Assembly (NCBI GenBank): GCA_047974765.1
Contig: JBKECP010000037.1
Coordinates: 9,186-73,185, forward strand
Reading direction: 5' to 3'
Length of the DNA: 64,000 nucleotides
Origin: JBKECP01 sp047974765
GTDB lineage: Bacteria > Pseudomonadota > Gammaproteobacteria > Pseudomonadales > Halieaceae
The stretch's first letter is position 1. Every line of letters begins with the position of its first letter. The translations under genes and the position numbers were made by a program. The notes beneath the pieces were generated by a model. That model did no database searches and was not told the origin of the DNA. It was given only the letters and a program-made list of their open reading frames with translations. Positions 56,101 through 63,733 of the stretch are shown here, piece after piece.

Positions 56101-56602
56101 CCTGACTGATCTGGAACATGCACGTATGCACGATGCCATGCTGCCGCCGCCACCTGACGACTCTTCAAAACTTTCCACTGAACGCAATGCCAGCCTGCAC
56201 TGGCATAGTCCGGAATGCCTTTGGCTCACCGGCCTGCTACCTCAATTCCAGCGTTTTCGCTACGATCCGCAACCTCGTGTTGAAGTAGCCATGCTACCGG
56301 ATGAGGACGAACAGCATCTGCTATTACATCACATCACCGATGGCGACAGGCGGTGGCACAAATGCTATATGCCCATTATTGAAGCATCAAAACTGCACCG
56401 TATCCCACAAAATATATTCAGCACTCCGCATATCAGCCCCTGGGCTGTACCTGATCTGCTGCAAGCCCTGCTTGACTATAGCCAGGAGAAGGATATGAAA
56501 CTGACAAAATGTGCTGAAATCTATGCAACTGCCAGTCTCCCCAAACAAGCCGATGGATGGTCTTTTAGCAGCGAACTTGGCTTTACTAGTAAAGGCTTTT
56601 AA
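53111..56602 (+). CDS. cas3: type I-F Cas2-Cas3 fusion nuclease-helicase
   Basis: 1163 residues. The N-terminal Cas2 domain (about 1-95, MNVLLISQCSKNALTETRRILDQFAERRGER) is joined to HD nuclease (His123-Asp124 in LLHDMGKATKAFQ) and superfamily 2 helicase with Walker A ASTGCGKT (464-471), DEPD at 619-622 and a motif VI-like QLAGRVRRHRSG. It shreds DNA marked by Cascade and, through Cas2, takes part in spacer acquisition. It ends three bases before the convergent TonB receptor stop, which breaks the usual cas1-cas2-3-csy order. Confidence 0.97.
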   Translation: MNVLLISQCSKNALTETRRILDQFAERRGERSWQTPITMAGLQTLRKLLRKSARKNTAVACHWIRGKDHSELMWIVGDARKFNAEGTVPTNTTRHNVLRKDDENNWHQLPLIVALSSLAALLHDMGKATKAFQDRLRQPNSRERNHYRHEWVSVRLFQAFVGEAQDDNDWLDRLANCAHQKTDTQAFEALWLNHENGRLLRDGLDKAACKNKPFSSLPPLAQAVAWLVLTHHRLPCKPVKLETDTSTNEPETDGARYRRFGAKPRFVNRSELEAILSRVDADWNEPRETAPDNLQAYWQFPEGLPVRLPSWRKQAARYTKKLQQSGQYNLSSVLHDPFTMHVSRLCLMLADHHYSGIKDDTRRAHYRNDGYTLYANTLKGSANVSESRLHQTLDEHLLGVQAHASQAAHSLPSLTRALPALKNHRGLKKRSADARFRWQDKAADLAVGVRQRTADQGAFIINMASTGCGKTLGNARIMNALAEPHLGLRCAFAIGLRTLTLQTGRSFQNDLGLDDDQLAIKVGGAANRALFEYWEQQAEASGSASSQELLDEGTQVLYEGNDQHPLLQRLSDDPKVRSLLAAPLLVCTIDHLTPATESLRGGRQIAPMLRLMSGDLVLDEPDDFDMADLPALTRLVHWAGLLGSRVLLSSATLPPALIKGLFLAYLAGRKVFHIHRGERPGDIVTPCCLWIDEFQQAAHDCIDAEAFCNTHEAFVKKRITYLSQTDVRRRARIITLPQADWRGMEKKVRRQALAQLLAQRAWTLHQLPQNHSSDPVSGKQVSFGLMRMANINPLFDIALTLYQLKAPAPDVHIHLCVYHSQFPLLSRSVIEQQLDTVLNRRTDADGNDPVWRHPTIRSLIDRHPAQHHLFIVLGSPVTEVGRDHDYDWAIVEPSSMRSIIQLAGRVRRHRSGAINNANIELLDSNLRHFEQSPGKAAFCKPGFEMDSTSTKTDNTHYFHLQSHHLQELLSAQISASSEWPVDARPRISHDTLRPKHNLTDLEHARMHDAMLPPPPDDSSKLSTERNASLHWHSPECLWLTGLLPQFQRFRYDPQPRVEVAMLPDEDEQHLLLHHITDGDRRWHKCYMPIIEASKLHRIPQNIFSTPHISPWAVPDLLQALLDYSQEKDMKLTKCAEIYATASLPKQADGWSFSSELGFTSKGF

Positions 56603-56605
56603 TGT

Positions 56606-58597
56606 CTACAGATCAAAAATTACACCCAGATTATAGCGTCGGCCATCAAGCACCTTGTTATATTCTGCATAGCTGATTTCCTTGTCAGTCAGATTATAAA
56701 TACCGGTATAAACCTGAACCGAAGAATTAAAACGATAACTCAAGCCCATATCAACAAAAGTATAAGAAGGATATTGTGTTGGCCCGTTACGCCCTATGGT
56801 TTCAAGGGTTTCTCCCTTGTAGCGCACCTTTGCCCACAAGCTGAAGGCTTCAGCGACAGACCAGTTTACACCGAGATTGGCACGATTTTTTGGTTGATTA
56901 TTCAAGGGCTGCCCTTTCGCGCTGCCAGTCTTCTGCTCTGAATCAGAGTAGGTATAATTGGCCGACAGGCGCAGGTTGCCGATAGTATAACCAAGTGTTG
57001 TCTCCACACCCTGCAATTCGGCTTCATCAACATTCTGGTACTGATAGACACGCTGGTAAGCCACACCCATATAGTTGCAATCATAGGCCAACTCGTAACT
57101 TTCCTGGCAGATAACCGGCTTTTCAATTTTGTCTTCAAATTCGGTGTAATACAGTGTAAGCCCGGCATCAAAGCCATTATTGCCATTCCACAAAGCAGCT
57201 ATTTCATAGCTCAAACTACGCTCAGGCTTGAGCTTATCATTACCTACATCAGCACCATCGATAGCCCGCCCGCCCCCACCCTCAACCCAGAGCGAATCAC
57301 CCTGTTTGAGATCCGGGGTGCGGTAACCGGAGCTGACACCGCCTTTAAACGTCAATTGTGGTGTTAGGTGATAAACACCGTACAGTCGCGGCACCAATTC
57401 ACTGCCATAATTTTCATCCTTGACCCAGCGAGCACCACCAGTCACTGAAAAATCAGAACTTACAAACCACTCCCCCTCAATAAATAATGCACCCTCCCAA
57501 CGCTTCAAATCAGCCTTCAATTTGGCACGTGAAGGATTTTCAGTTTTCTGGGTGCGGTATTGAGCACCGACAGTCAATATCTGGTGCTCCAGTGGAATAA
57601 TCGTCTGGGAATTAAAGGTGACACGTTCATAGGTGGAATTTTGTGTAACATTATCCATGTATTCGCGCTGGACGTAGCTATCGCTCTGTAAATTCTTGCG
57701 CCAGTGAAGGCTATGACTCAATGCCTGATAATCCCGCTCCATTTCATTTTTAGAATCTGAACCGGTATTTTCAGCAGTCCCTCTGGATTCCTGACTGGCA
57801 AAACCCGCCTCAAACTCCAGGCTTTGCTGCGCACTGGGAGCCCAACTCAGCCTGGCATTACTGTCGCGGGTATCCCGATCCCGATAGCCACTGGGGATAT
57901 TATCTTCATCACGATTAAAAAAAGAGCCGTAAACTTTCAGACCCAGAGTATTTCTGATTAGCGGGCCGCCGACATAATAGCGCAGCTGTTCCTGATCGCC
58001 AGAATCAGAACTCTCCTGAATCAGCGTGTCTACTGACAGATTGGCCGACCAGCTTTCATCTATCTTGCGGGTAATGACATTGATGACTCCTCCCAATGCA
58101 TCAGAGCCATAGAGCGAAGACATTGGACCACGAACGACTTCGATACGCTCAATTGAACTCAGTGGTGGCAGCCAGCCATATTCGGCGCCACGGCCAAAAC
58201 CATTGTAATAAGCCTGGCCAGATCCTTGAGGCCGACCATCCACCATCACCATGGTGTATTTGGTATCCATACCGCGAATGGAAATTTCTGCCGTACTGCC
58301 TTTCCCGTTGGAGCCACCCTCAACAGTAACGCCGGGAATATCCTGCAAGGCATCAGTTAAATCACGATAGGCCCTGGCTTCTATTTCTTCACGAGAAATA
58401 ACAGAGATAGATGCAGGCGCATCAATAATCTTTTGCTCAAAACCAGAGGCTGTTACCACCACCTCTTCCATCCCGGCATAGGCCGATCTGGCTTTATTTT
58501 CTGTCCCTTCTGCTATGGCAACAGCAGAAGCCGTTAATGGAATAAAAAATGCTACCCGGACAAACCGGGAGCTCTTCTCAGAAGTGCTTTTATTCAT
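56606..58597 (-). CDS. Fur-regulated TonB-dependent receptor inside the cas locus
   Basis: 663 residues from ATG 58597 (MNKSTSEKSSRFVRVAFFIPL...). Signal peptide, plug EEVVVTASGFEQKIIDAPASISVISREEI and RIEVVRGPMSSLYGSDALGGVINVITRK, then a beta-barrel ending YNLGVIFDL. The EEVVVTASGFEQKI plug with GSDALGGVINVITRK is characteristic of the FepA/CirA-type catecholate siderophore receptors. A Fur-box match 42 bp upstream of the ATG supports iron control. It lies on the opposite strand between cas2-3 and csy1, where I-F systems normally have no gene, and splits the cas operon in two. Confidence 0.92.
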   Translation of the reverse strand: MNKSTSEKSSRFVRVAFFIPLTASAVAIAEGTENKARSAYAGMEEVVVTASGFEQKIIDAPASISVISREEIEARAYRDLTDALQDIPGVTVEGGSNGKGSTAEISIRGMDTKYTMVMVDGRPQGSGQAYYNGFGRGAEYGWLPPLSSIERIEVVRGPMSSLYGSDALGGVINVITRKIDESWSANLSVDTLIQESSDSGDQEQLRYYVGGPLIRNTLGLKVYGSFFNRDEDNIPSGYRDRDTRDSNARLSWAPSAQQSLEFEAGFASQESRGTAENTGSDSKNEMERDYQALSHSLHWRKNLQSDSYVQREYMDNVTQNSTYERVTFNSQTIIPLEHQILTVGAQYRTQKTENPSRAKLKADLKRWEGALFIEGEWFVSSDFSVTGGARWVKDENYGSELVPRLYGVYHLTPQLTFKGGVSSGYRTPDLKQGDSLWVEGGGGRAIDGADVGNDKLKPERSLSYEIAALWNGNNGFDAGLTLYYTEFEDKIEKPVICQESYELAYDCNYMGVAYQRVYQYQNVDEAELQGVETTLGYTIGNLRLSANYTYSDSEQKTGSAKGQPLNNQPKNRANLGVNWSVAEAFSLWAKVRYKGETLETIGRNGPTQYPSYTFVDMGLSYRFNSSVQVYTGIYNLTDKEISYAEYNKVLDGRRYNLGVIFDL

Positions 58598-58638
58598 AAT
58601 CGATATCCAGTTCACAATTTTAACCAAATACACTATAT

Positions 58639-58657
58639 GATAATGAGAATTGTTAGC
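58639..58657 (-). promoter_or_regulatory. Fur box
   Basis: 19-bp site starting GATAATGAGAA and ending TTAGC, agreeing at 15 of 19 positions with the canonical GATAATGATAATCATTATC. It is 42 bp upstream of the receptor's ATG, where repression would block transcription in iron-replete cells. Confidence 0.75.
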
Positions 58658-58789
58658 ATATGTAAATTTATTCTTATAGGCTATTTAGAATATCCTGTCC
58701 AGAGAGACCAAAAAGTTGATGAAGCACCTCATAAAACCTAAAAATTCTTATTAATCAAAACCTTATTAAAGGCAGAATATTCAAGCAGG

Positions 58790-58868
58790 CTACTTATACA
58801 GTAGATAATATCCACAGCTCCTGTACGACACGCGCTGATTTTTCTGAGCTACCTGTACGGCAAGAAGA
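58790..58868 (-). ncRNA. creR-like: CRISPR-resembling RNA (CreR-like) upstream of csy1
   Basis: Reading the minus strand: pseudo-repeat 1 (58868-58841) matches the array repeat at 21 of 28 positions, including all eight bases of the 5' handle CTCAGAAA, and retains the hairpin (TTGCC/GGTAG with two G-T pairs). Then a pseudo-spacer of 31-32 bases (58840-58809), then pseudo-repeat 2 with hairpin CTACT-GTATA-AGTAG (58804-58790), in which two stem pairs changed on both sides and the C6-G20 and U7-A19 base pairs read by Cas6f are kept. The spacing of handle, guide and 3' hairpin is that of a mature type I-F crRNA. No clear promoter is proved. A weak CCTT/AAGG hairpin with TTTT near 58755-58773 could end it. 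Confidence 0.8.
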
Positions 58869-58894
58869 CTTCGCATTCTATAACAATAATAATT

Positions 58895-58913
58895 TACGAT
58901 ACGAGTTGATTGG
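58895..58913 (-). promoter_or_regulatory. target site of the crRNA-like RNA in the csy1 promoter
   Basis: On the minus strand, a CC PAM (58913-58912) is followed by 17 bases ending at 58895 (19 with the two further positions to 58893) that match the pseudo-spacer 5' end, counting 58911 as position 1. Positions 1-5, 7, 9-11, 13-17 and 19 agree; 6, 8, 12 and 18 differ, and matching then stops. Sites 6, 12 and 18 are the flipped, unread bases in Cascade duplexes. The site overlaps a TTGATT (58906-58911) usable as the csy1 -35 box, with TAATAT at 58930. Confidence 0.75.
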
Positions 58914-59015
58914 ATATCAAAAATATTATTAATATATGCAAGCCTTGCACAAGTTATAGCTCTGCCTCAACAGAAGGTGACAGTCATAACTGAACACCCA
59001 AAAAGGAGAATAAGG

Positions 59016-60380
59016 TTGCCCTATAATCCCGGAAGCTTTCGCGTTGCAATTGACCAGTTTCTACAAGAACGACGGCAGGCCAAACTGGACAAGCTAAAAC
59101 CCGACGACCCAAAGCGCCACGACATTGAAGCGTCTTTTGAGCGTTCAACCTGGCTCGCAGATGCCGCCCGCAGGGTGAGCCAGATACAGGCTGTCACCCA
59201 TTCCTTAAAGCCTGTCCACCCCGACGCCCGGGGCACCAGTCTTTATGTAGACCCCATTACCCTGCCCTCGCTCAATGAGCTGGGTAGCCACGTGCTGGGC
59301 ACAACCTTTGAAAGTGATATCGTTGGCAATGCGGCGGCGCTGGATGTTTACAAATTGCTGAAACTTGAGGTCAACGGACTCAGCCTGCTCAGCGCCCTGC
59401 TGGCACAAAATCCGGACGCCCTGCTCGCTCTCGACGAAGACAGCAAACAGGCAGAGGCACTATGCACAGCTTTTATTAGCCTGACACAAGCTCGCAGTGG
59501 CGGTCCAGGTTCACACGCTCTTGCCAAACAGCTCTTCTGGCTCACGGGCGACAAACCGGACTCAGATAGCGACTATGTTTTGCTGGCCCCCTTATACGCT
59601 ACCTCTTTGGCACACAGTATTTACCAGCAAATTCAAAATGCCCGCTTTGGCGATACCAACAAAGCCGCCCGGCAGGCACGGCGCGAACACAAAGCCTGCG
59701 ATGATATTTATATCGACTATCCCGATCTGGCGGTACAAAAAATGGGGGGAACCAAACCCCAGAATATCAGCCAGCTCAACAGTGAACGCGGCGGCATCAA
59801 TTACCTGCTGTCATCACTGCCACCGAGCTGGACGAGTCGATCAGTACGCCCGCCAGCATATAAAGACTCAGTATTCTCCGGCCAGTTTGATGCACGCCCT
59901 CTTGTCCGCCAGACCATAAAAACACTCAAGCAATTTTTATCAGCTGATCCACCTGCCAACCTGGAAACCCGCCAGCGACGGGAAGCACTGATAGAAACGC
60001 TAGTGGATGAACTGGTAGTCATGGCCGGAGAAATACAACAGTTATTGCACCCCGGCTGGACGCTGGATAAAGATATCGAGAGTAACCTGCTTTATGGCCA
60101 GCTAAACCGTGATGAACAACTCTGGCTGGACCCATTGCGCACTGAACTGCCTGGCGAGGCCGATTTTGTACGCGAATGGCTGTGGATGGACTGGCCCGCC
60201 AATGTAGGCAAACGCTTTGCCAACTGGCTCAATACCCAGCTGGAAGGCTTACTACCTGTGGGCGATGCAGAGGCCAGGGAGTGGGAAAAGGAACTCCTGA
60301 CAGATGAAGAATTTACACAGCAATTGCGTGAGCTGCGCCACCAACTCGAAGCAAGCCATCATCAGGAGAGCCATTTATGA
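59016..60380 (+). CDS. csy1: type I-F Cascade subunit Csy1 (Cas8f)
   Basis: About 454 residues. A TTG at 59016 (LPYNPGSFRVAIDQFLQERRQAKLDKL) has AAGGAG seven bases upstream, and fits the family N terminus better than a GTG at 58977 without one. Landmarks: LADAARRVSQIQAVTHSLKPVHPDARG, VGNAAALDVYKLL, VQKMGGTKPQNISQLNSERGGINYLL, LWLDPLRTEL and VGKRFANWLN. Csy1 caps the foot of the complex with Csy2, recognises the CC PAM and recruits Cas2-3. First gene of a csy1-csy2-csy3-cas6f operon; a four-base overlap couples it to csy2. Confidence 0.95.
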   Translation: MPYNPGSFRVAIDQFLQERRQAKLDKLKPDDPKRHDIEASFERSTWLADAARRVSQIQAVTHSLKPVHPDARGTSLYVDPITLPSLNELGSHVLGTTFESDIVGNAAALDVYKLLKLEVNGLSLLSALLAQNPDALLALDEDSKQAEALCTAFISLTQARSGGPGSHALAKQLFWLTGDKPDSDSDYVLLAPLYATSLAHSIYQQIQNARFGDTNKAARQARREHKACDDIYIDYPDLAVQKMGGTKPQNISQLNSERGGINYLLSSLPPSWTSRSVRPPAYKDSVFSGQFDARPLVRQTIKTLKQFLSADPPANLETRQRREALIETLVDELVVMAGEIQQLLHPGWTLDKDIESNLLYGQLNRDEQLWLDPLRTELPGEADFVREWLWMDWPANVGKRFANWLNTQLEGLLPVGDAEAREWEKELLTDEEFTQQLRELRHQLEASHHQESHL

Positions 60381-61441
60381 GTCAGCCAATACCTGAGGGC
60401 ATTCTCGTCTTGCCGCATCTGCGCGTTCAGAACGCTAACACTATTTCCAGCCCCCTGACCCACGGCTTTCCAGCCATTACTGCTTTTACGGGACTGATGT
60501 GGGCTCTGGAGCGCAAGCTGACCGCCTTGAATATACCACTGCACCTGCAAGGCGTTGGGGTTATCTGCCATCACCATCAGGAACAGATTAGCAAGGGCTA
60601 TGTACGCACCTTTAACCTGACACGCAATCCCGTCAAAAAAGACGGTAAAACCGCCGCCATTGCAGAAGAAGGTCGCATGCATATGGAAATAACGCTGGTC
60701 TTTGCTGTGGCCGAACAACGCAGCACTGACAAACCACCGGTACTTGTAGAGGGCGCAGAAAAACAGATGTGCCAATGGGCAGAGACCGCAGGCATTACAT
60801 TGTCACATATGCGTATAGCCGGTGGATCTTTACTCCCCAGCCGCCCCACACCTGGCAAGCGTGTACGACCATGGCTGGCCCCTGTAGCAGAAGATGCCCA
60901 TGAACAGGTGAGGCAGTTTCGCCGCTGGCGCCGACAATGGCTGCCAGGCTTTGCCCTCGTTGGCCGGGATGACCTCTTGACACAGCGTTTACAGCTACTA
61001 CAGGAAAAACAGGCTGACGCCAACTTGCTGGACGCCTGGCTACACGCCGCACGTTTTAACTGGCAAGCAACAGCAACTGAAGCCCCCGAAGGAAAAATCC
61101 AACACGCTGACGGCAAAGCAAAGTGGAAAGACCCCCAACGTCCCAGAGGCAGCGGCTGGACGGTGCCCATTCCCGTGGGCTATGCCGCGCTCTCACCACT
61201 TCACGAAGGTGGCACAGTAGAGAATGCGCGTGACAGTACAACACCGTTGCAATTTGTTGAATCCATTTACTCCCTGGGTGAATGGCGAAGCCCTCACCGC
61301 CTGACCACACTTCAAGATTTGCTGTGGCACGCTGAGCACAATAGTGAGCAGGGACTTTACCGCTGTCGCAGTGGCTATCGTTCCCCCAACACCGAAAACA
61401 ACAGCAAAGCTGTGGATGATGACGATGTCTATATCATCTAG
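60377..61441 (+). CDS. csy2: type I-F Cascade subunit Csy2 (Cas5f)
   Basis: 354 residues. MSQPIPEGILVLPHLRVQNANTISSPLTHGFPAITAFTGLMWALERKL is the standard Csy2 start, with VGVICHHHQEQ, GGSLLPSR, and VPIPVGYAALSPLHEGGTVENARDSTTPLQFVESIYSLGEW. Csy2 is the Cas5-like subunit that holds the crRNA 5' handle and pairs with Csy1. A C-terminal tail after SGYRSPNTENN is variable and acidic. Confidence 0.96.
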   Translation: MSQPIPEGILVLPHLRVQNANTISSPLTHGFPAITAFTGLMWALERKLTALNIPLHLQGVGVICHHHQEQISKGYVRTFNLTRNPVKKDGKTAAIAEEGRMHMEITLVFAVAEQRSTDKPPVLVEGAEKQMCQWAETAGITLSHMRIAGGSLLPSRPTPGKRVRPWLAPVAEDAHEQVRQFRRWRRQWLPGFALVGRDDLLTQRLQLLQEKQADANLLDAWLHAARFNWQATATEAPEGKIQHADGKAKWKDPQRPRGSGWTVPIPVGYAALSPLHEGGTVENARDSTTPLQFVESIYSLGEWRSPHRLTTLQDLLWHAEHNSEQGLYRCRSGYRSPNTENNSKAVDDDDVYII

Positions 61442-61519
61442 TGCATCACAACACTGCAAAATTATCACATCAAAGACTGTACTAATGAGCTACTTAATAC
61501 CCCGACAAGGAACCAGATC

Positions 61520-62536
61520 ATGTCAAACATGCTAAAAACTGCCTCTGTGCTCGCCTTCGAACGCAAACTCGATCCATCCGATGCTCTGCTGTTCAGCGGC
61601 AATTGGGCATCTCGTGATGAATCCTCCTCCTGGATACCCATCGCTATTCGTGAAAAATCTGTGCGTGGAACCATATCCAACCGCCTTAAAACAAAAGATC
61701 AGGATGCCGCCAAGCTTGACGCCGCCATAGAAAATCCAAACCTGCAGACGGTGGACGTTGCCACTCTGCCTGCCGATGCCGACACGCTCAAAGTGGAATT
61801 TACTTTGCGCGTACTGGCCGGAGCGGGTGAACCCTCCGCCTGCAATAATACTGACTATCGAAACAGGCTGGCACAAACAGTTCAAGGCTATATTGAACAA
61901 TATGGCTTTGCCGAATTAGCCAGGCGCTATGCCGCAAACCTGGCTAATGCCCGTTTTTTATGGCGCAACCGGATCGGCGCAGAGTCAGCTAGTGTGTGTA
62001 TCGAGCAACTTCAAAATGCAAAGCCCAGCCAAACCTGGGACTTTGATGCGCTGGAGCAAAGTACTCGCACACTGGATACATCCGGGAATGACCTGCAAGC
62101 CCTGGGCGGTGTTATTGCCAAAGGCCTGTCTGGAAAAGAACATGTATTGCTCAAAATTACCGCCTTTGTCCGTATTGGCGCAGGGCAGGAAGTATTTCCT
62201 TCCCAGGAGCTAATCCTCGACAAAGGAAGCAGTAAAAAAAGTAAAACGCTTTATCACGTAGACCATATTGCTGCAATTCATTCCCAGAAAATCGGTAATG
62301 CTATCCGCACCATCGATACCTGGTACGAAGATGCCGACAACCTCGGCCCGATTGCCGTAGAGCCCTATGGCTCAGTTACTACACAGGGTAAAGCCTACCG
62401 CCAGCCTAAAGAGAAAAAAGACTTCTACAATCTACTGGATAACTGGCTACTGAAAGACAAAGTACCCCCTGCTGAACAACAACACTTCGTAATGGCGGTA
62501 CTGATACGAGGCGGAGTCTTTGGTGACGCGAGCTGA
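61520..62536 (+). CDS. csy3: type I-F Cascade backbone subunit Csy3 (Cas7f)
   Basis: 338 residues. TASVLAFERKLDPSDALLFSGNW and EKSVRGTISNRLKTKDQD are family signatures, followed by NARFLWRNRIGAESA, ITAFVRIGAGQEVFPSQEL, HSQKIGNAIRTIDTWYEDAD and GPIAVEPYGSVTTQGKAYR. Six copies form the crRNA-wrapping backbone that kinks the guide at every sixth base. It starts 78 bp after csy2 with an AGGAAC-type ribosome-binding site. Confidence 0.97.
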   Translation: MSNMLKTASVLAFERKLDPSDALLFSGNWASRDESSSWIPIAIREKSVRGTISNRLKTKDQDAAKLDAAIENPNLQTVDVATLPADADTLKVEFTLRVLAGAGEPSACNNTDYRNRLAQTVQGYIEQYGFAELARRYAANLANARFLWRNRIGAESASVCIEQLQNAKPSQTWDFDALEQSTRTLDTSGNDLQALGGVIAKGLSGKEHVLLKITAFVRIGAGQEVFPSQELILDKGSSKKSKTLYHVDHIAAIHSQKIGNAIRTIDTWYEDADNLGPIAVEPYGSVTTQGKAYRQPKEKKDFYNLLDNWLLKDKVPPAEQQHFVMAVLIRGGVFGDAS

Positions 62537-62542
62537 CTGGCC

Positions 62543-63121
62543 ATGACAACACACTATATCGATATCACGCTGCTTCCTGATCCTGAATTCAGCCAACACC
62601 ATTTACTGGGAGCACTTATGGCCAAACTGCACCGGGCACTGGTGCATCTGGAGACTTCAGAAATTGGTGTAAGCTTTCCTCGCCATATCAACAAACCCGC
62701 CAGCAAACGAACTCTGGGGGACATGCTGCGTCTACATGCAAACTCTGCAGCACTTGAATCTCTGATGGCGCTAAACTGGTTACAGGGTATACGCGATCAT
62801 ACTCAGCTCGACGAACCCGCTCTCGCACCCATCGACGCACCACACTACTGCGTACGGCGGCGTCAATTCAAAACCAGCGCAGAGCGCCTGCGCCGTCGAC
62901 GGATGAAGCGCAAAGGCGAAACTGAAGAACAAGCCAAAACCGCAATTCCCAATAGCGTGGAACAGCACCCGGACCTGCCTTATTTACAACTGCGCAGCAG
63001 TAGCACCGGGCAGCCCTTCACCCTGTTTATTGAACACAGCCCGCACCCCCCCGCGAAGCCTCCTCAAGGCGGTTTCAACAGTTATGGACTGGGAGGTAAT
63101 GCCACTATTCCCTGGTTTTGA
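62543..63121 (+). CDS. cas6f: type I-F crRNA endonuclease Cas6f (Csy4)
   Basis: 192 residues. The N-terminal HYIDITLLPDPEF and the catalytic His30 in MAKLHRAL match P. aeruginosa Csy4 (His29 in MFGKLHQAL-type context), with IGVSFPRHINK, an arginine-rich SAERLRRRRMKRKGETEEQA helix that binds the repeat major groove, and a C-terminal GGFNSYGLGGNATIPWF. Cas6f cuts 3' of the repeat hairpin and remains bound to the 3' end. It starts six bases after csy3, and is followed by the leader. Confidence 0.96.
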   Translation: MTTHYIDITLLPDPEFSQHHLLGALMAKLHRALVHLETSEIGVSFPRHINKPASKRTLGDMLRLHANSAALESLMALNWLQGIRDHTQLDEPALAPIDAPHYCVRRRQFKTSAERLRRRRMKRKGETEEQAKTAIPNSVEQHPDLPYLQLRSSSTGQPFTLFIEHSPHPPAKPPQGGFNSYGLGGNATIPWF

Positions 63122-63250
63122 CCCTTTTTTTGATTGACTCGACATGCTCTTTAAAATCAATAACTTATATTCAGCACTCTAAAAATGGGTGCTGGATAAC
63201 TTTTACCAAATTTTCCATAATAAACCTGAGGTTATGAGAAGATCATCGAA
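63122..63250 (+). promoter_or_regulatory. CRISPR leader with IHF site
   Basis: 129 bp AT-rich region between cas6f and the first repeat. It contains AATCAATAACTTA (63155-63167), a full match to the IHF consensus WATCAANNNNTTR, 84 bases before the first repeat; IHF bends the leader to permit integration in type I-F. A CATAAT (63218-63223) and a TTTACC (63201-63206) lie closer in as possible promoter elements, with a spacing of only 11 bp, so array transcription start is uncertain. Confidence 0.7.
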
Positions 63251-63699
63251 GTTCACTGCCGCACAGGCAGCTCAGAAATGATACGCAGAGTTTGACCAGG
63301 GCCCCTGACCGTTCACTGCCGCACAGGCAGCTCAGAAATCTGGTGGTGGCCGGTGGGCCTCCGCCATTCAGTTCACTGCCGCACAGGCAGCTCAGAAATT
63401 CACGCAAGCCATAGTCCGGTCCTTTCATAAGTTCACTGCCGCACAGGCAGCTCAGAAATAAACTATTCCGAATTTCCGCCGCTTTTGGAAGTTCACTGCC
63501 GCACAGGCAGCTCAGAAAGAAAGAATACATGCCAGCGGACATAACAATGTGTTCACTGCCGCACAGGCAGCTCAGAAAGCTCGGATAGCGCTGGATAACG
63601 CGACCGTTTAGTTCACTGCCGCACAGGCAGCTCAGAAAAAGTAAAGTGCTGCGACTGCTAGCATTCCGTATGTTCACTGCCGCACAGGCAGCTCAGAAA
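63251..63699 (+). CRISPR. type I-F CRISPR array, forward half
   Basis: Eight identical 28-bp repeats starting GTTCACTGCC and ending CTCAGAAA at 63251, 63311, 63371, 63431, 63491, 63551, 63611 and 63672, with seven spacers, six of 32 and one of 33 bases. The repeat hairpin is CTGCC/GGCAG, as in type I-F. The leader is on the left, next to cas6f. All repeats are intact, including the trailer-end one, which is unusual since I-F trailers often degenerate. An apparent protein frame in this region is an artefact of the array. Confidence 0.98.
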
Positions 63700-63733
63700 A
63701 CAATAATGTGGTCGAGAACCTTGACGTCGATCA

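Noticed and set aside
58936..58959. Seven-codon frame MQALHKL before csy1 as a CreT-like toxin
   Set aside because: Too short, without a ribosome-binding site; the guide target controls csy1 more simply.
60930..60966. Reverse-array spacer 63822-63853 resembles csy2 (GCCAGGCTTT/GCCCTCG)
   Set aside because: It needs a one-base gap, the seed end does not match, and no CC PAM fits; treated as coincidence.
63243..63677. 144-codon minus-strand reading frame with repeated FLSCLCGSEL
   Set aside because: It is the translation of the CRISPR repeat and has no ribosome-binding site; each period of 20 codons equals one repeat-spacer unit.
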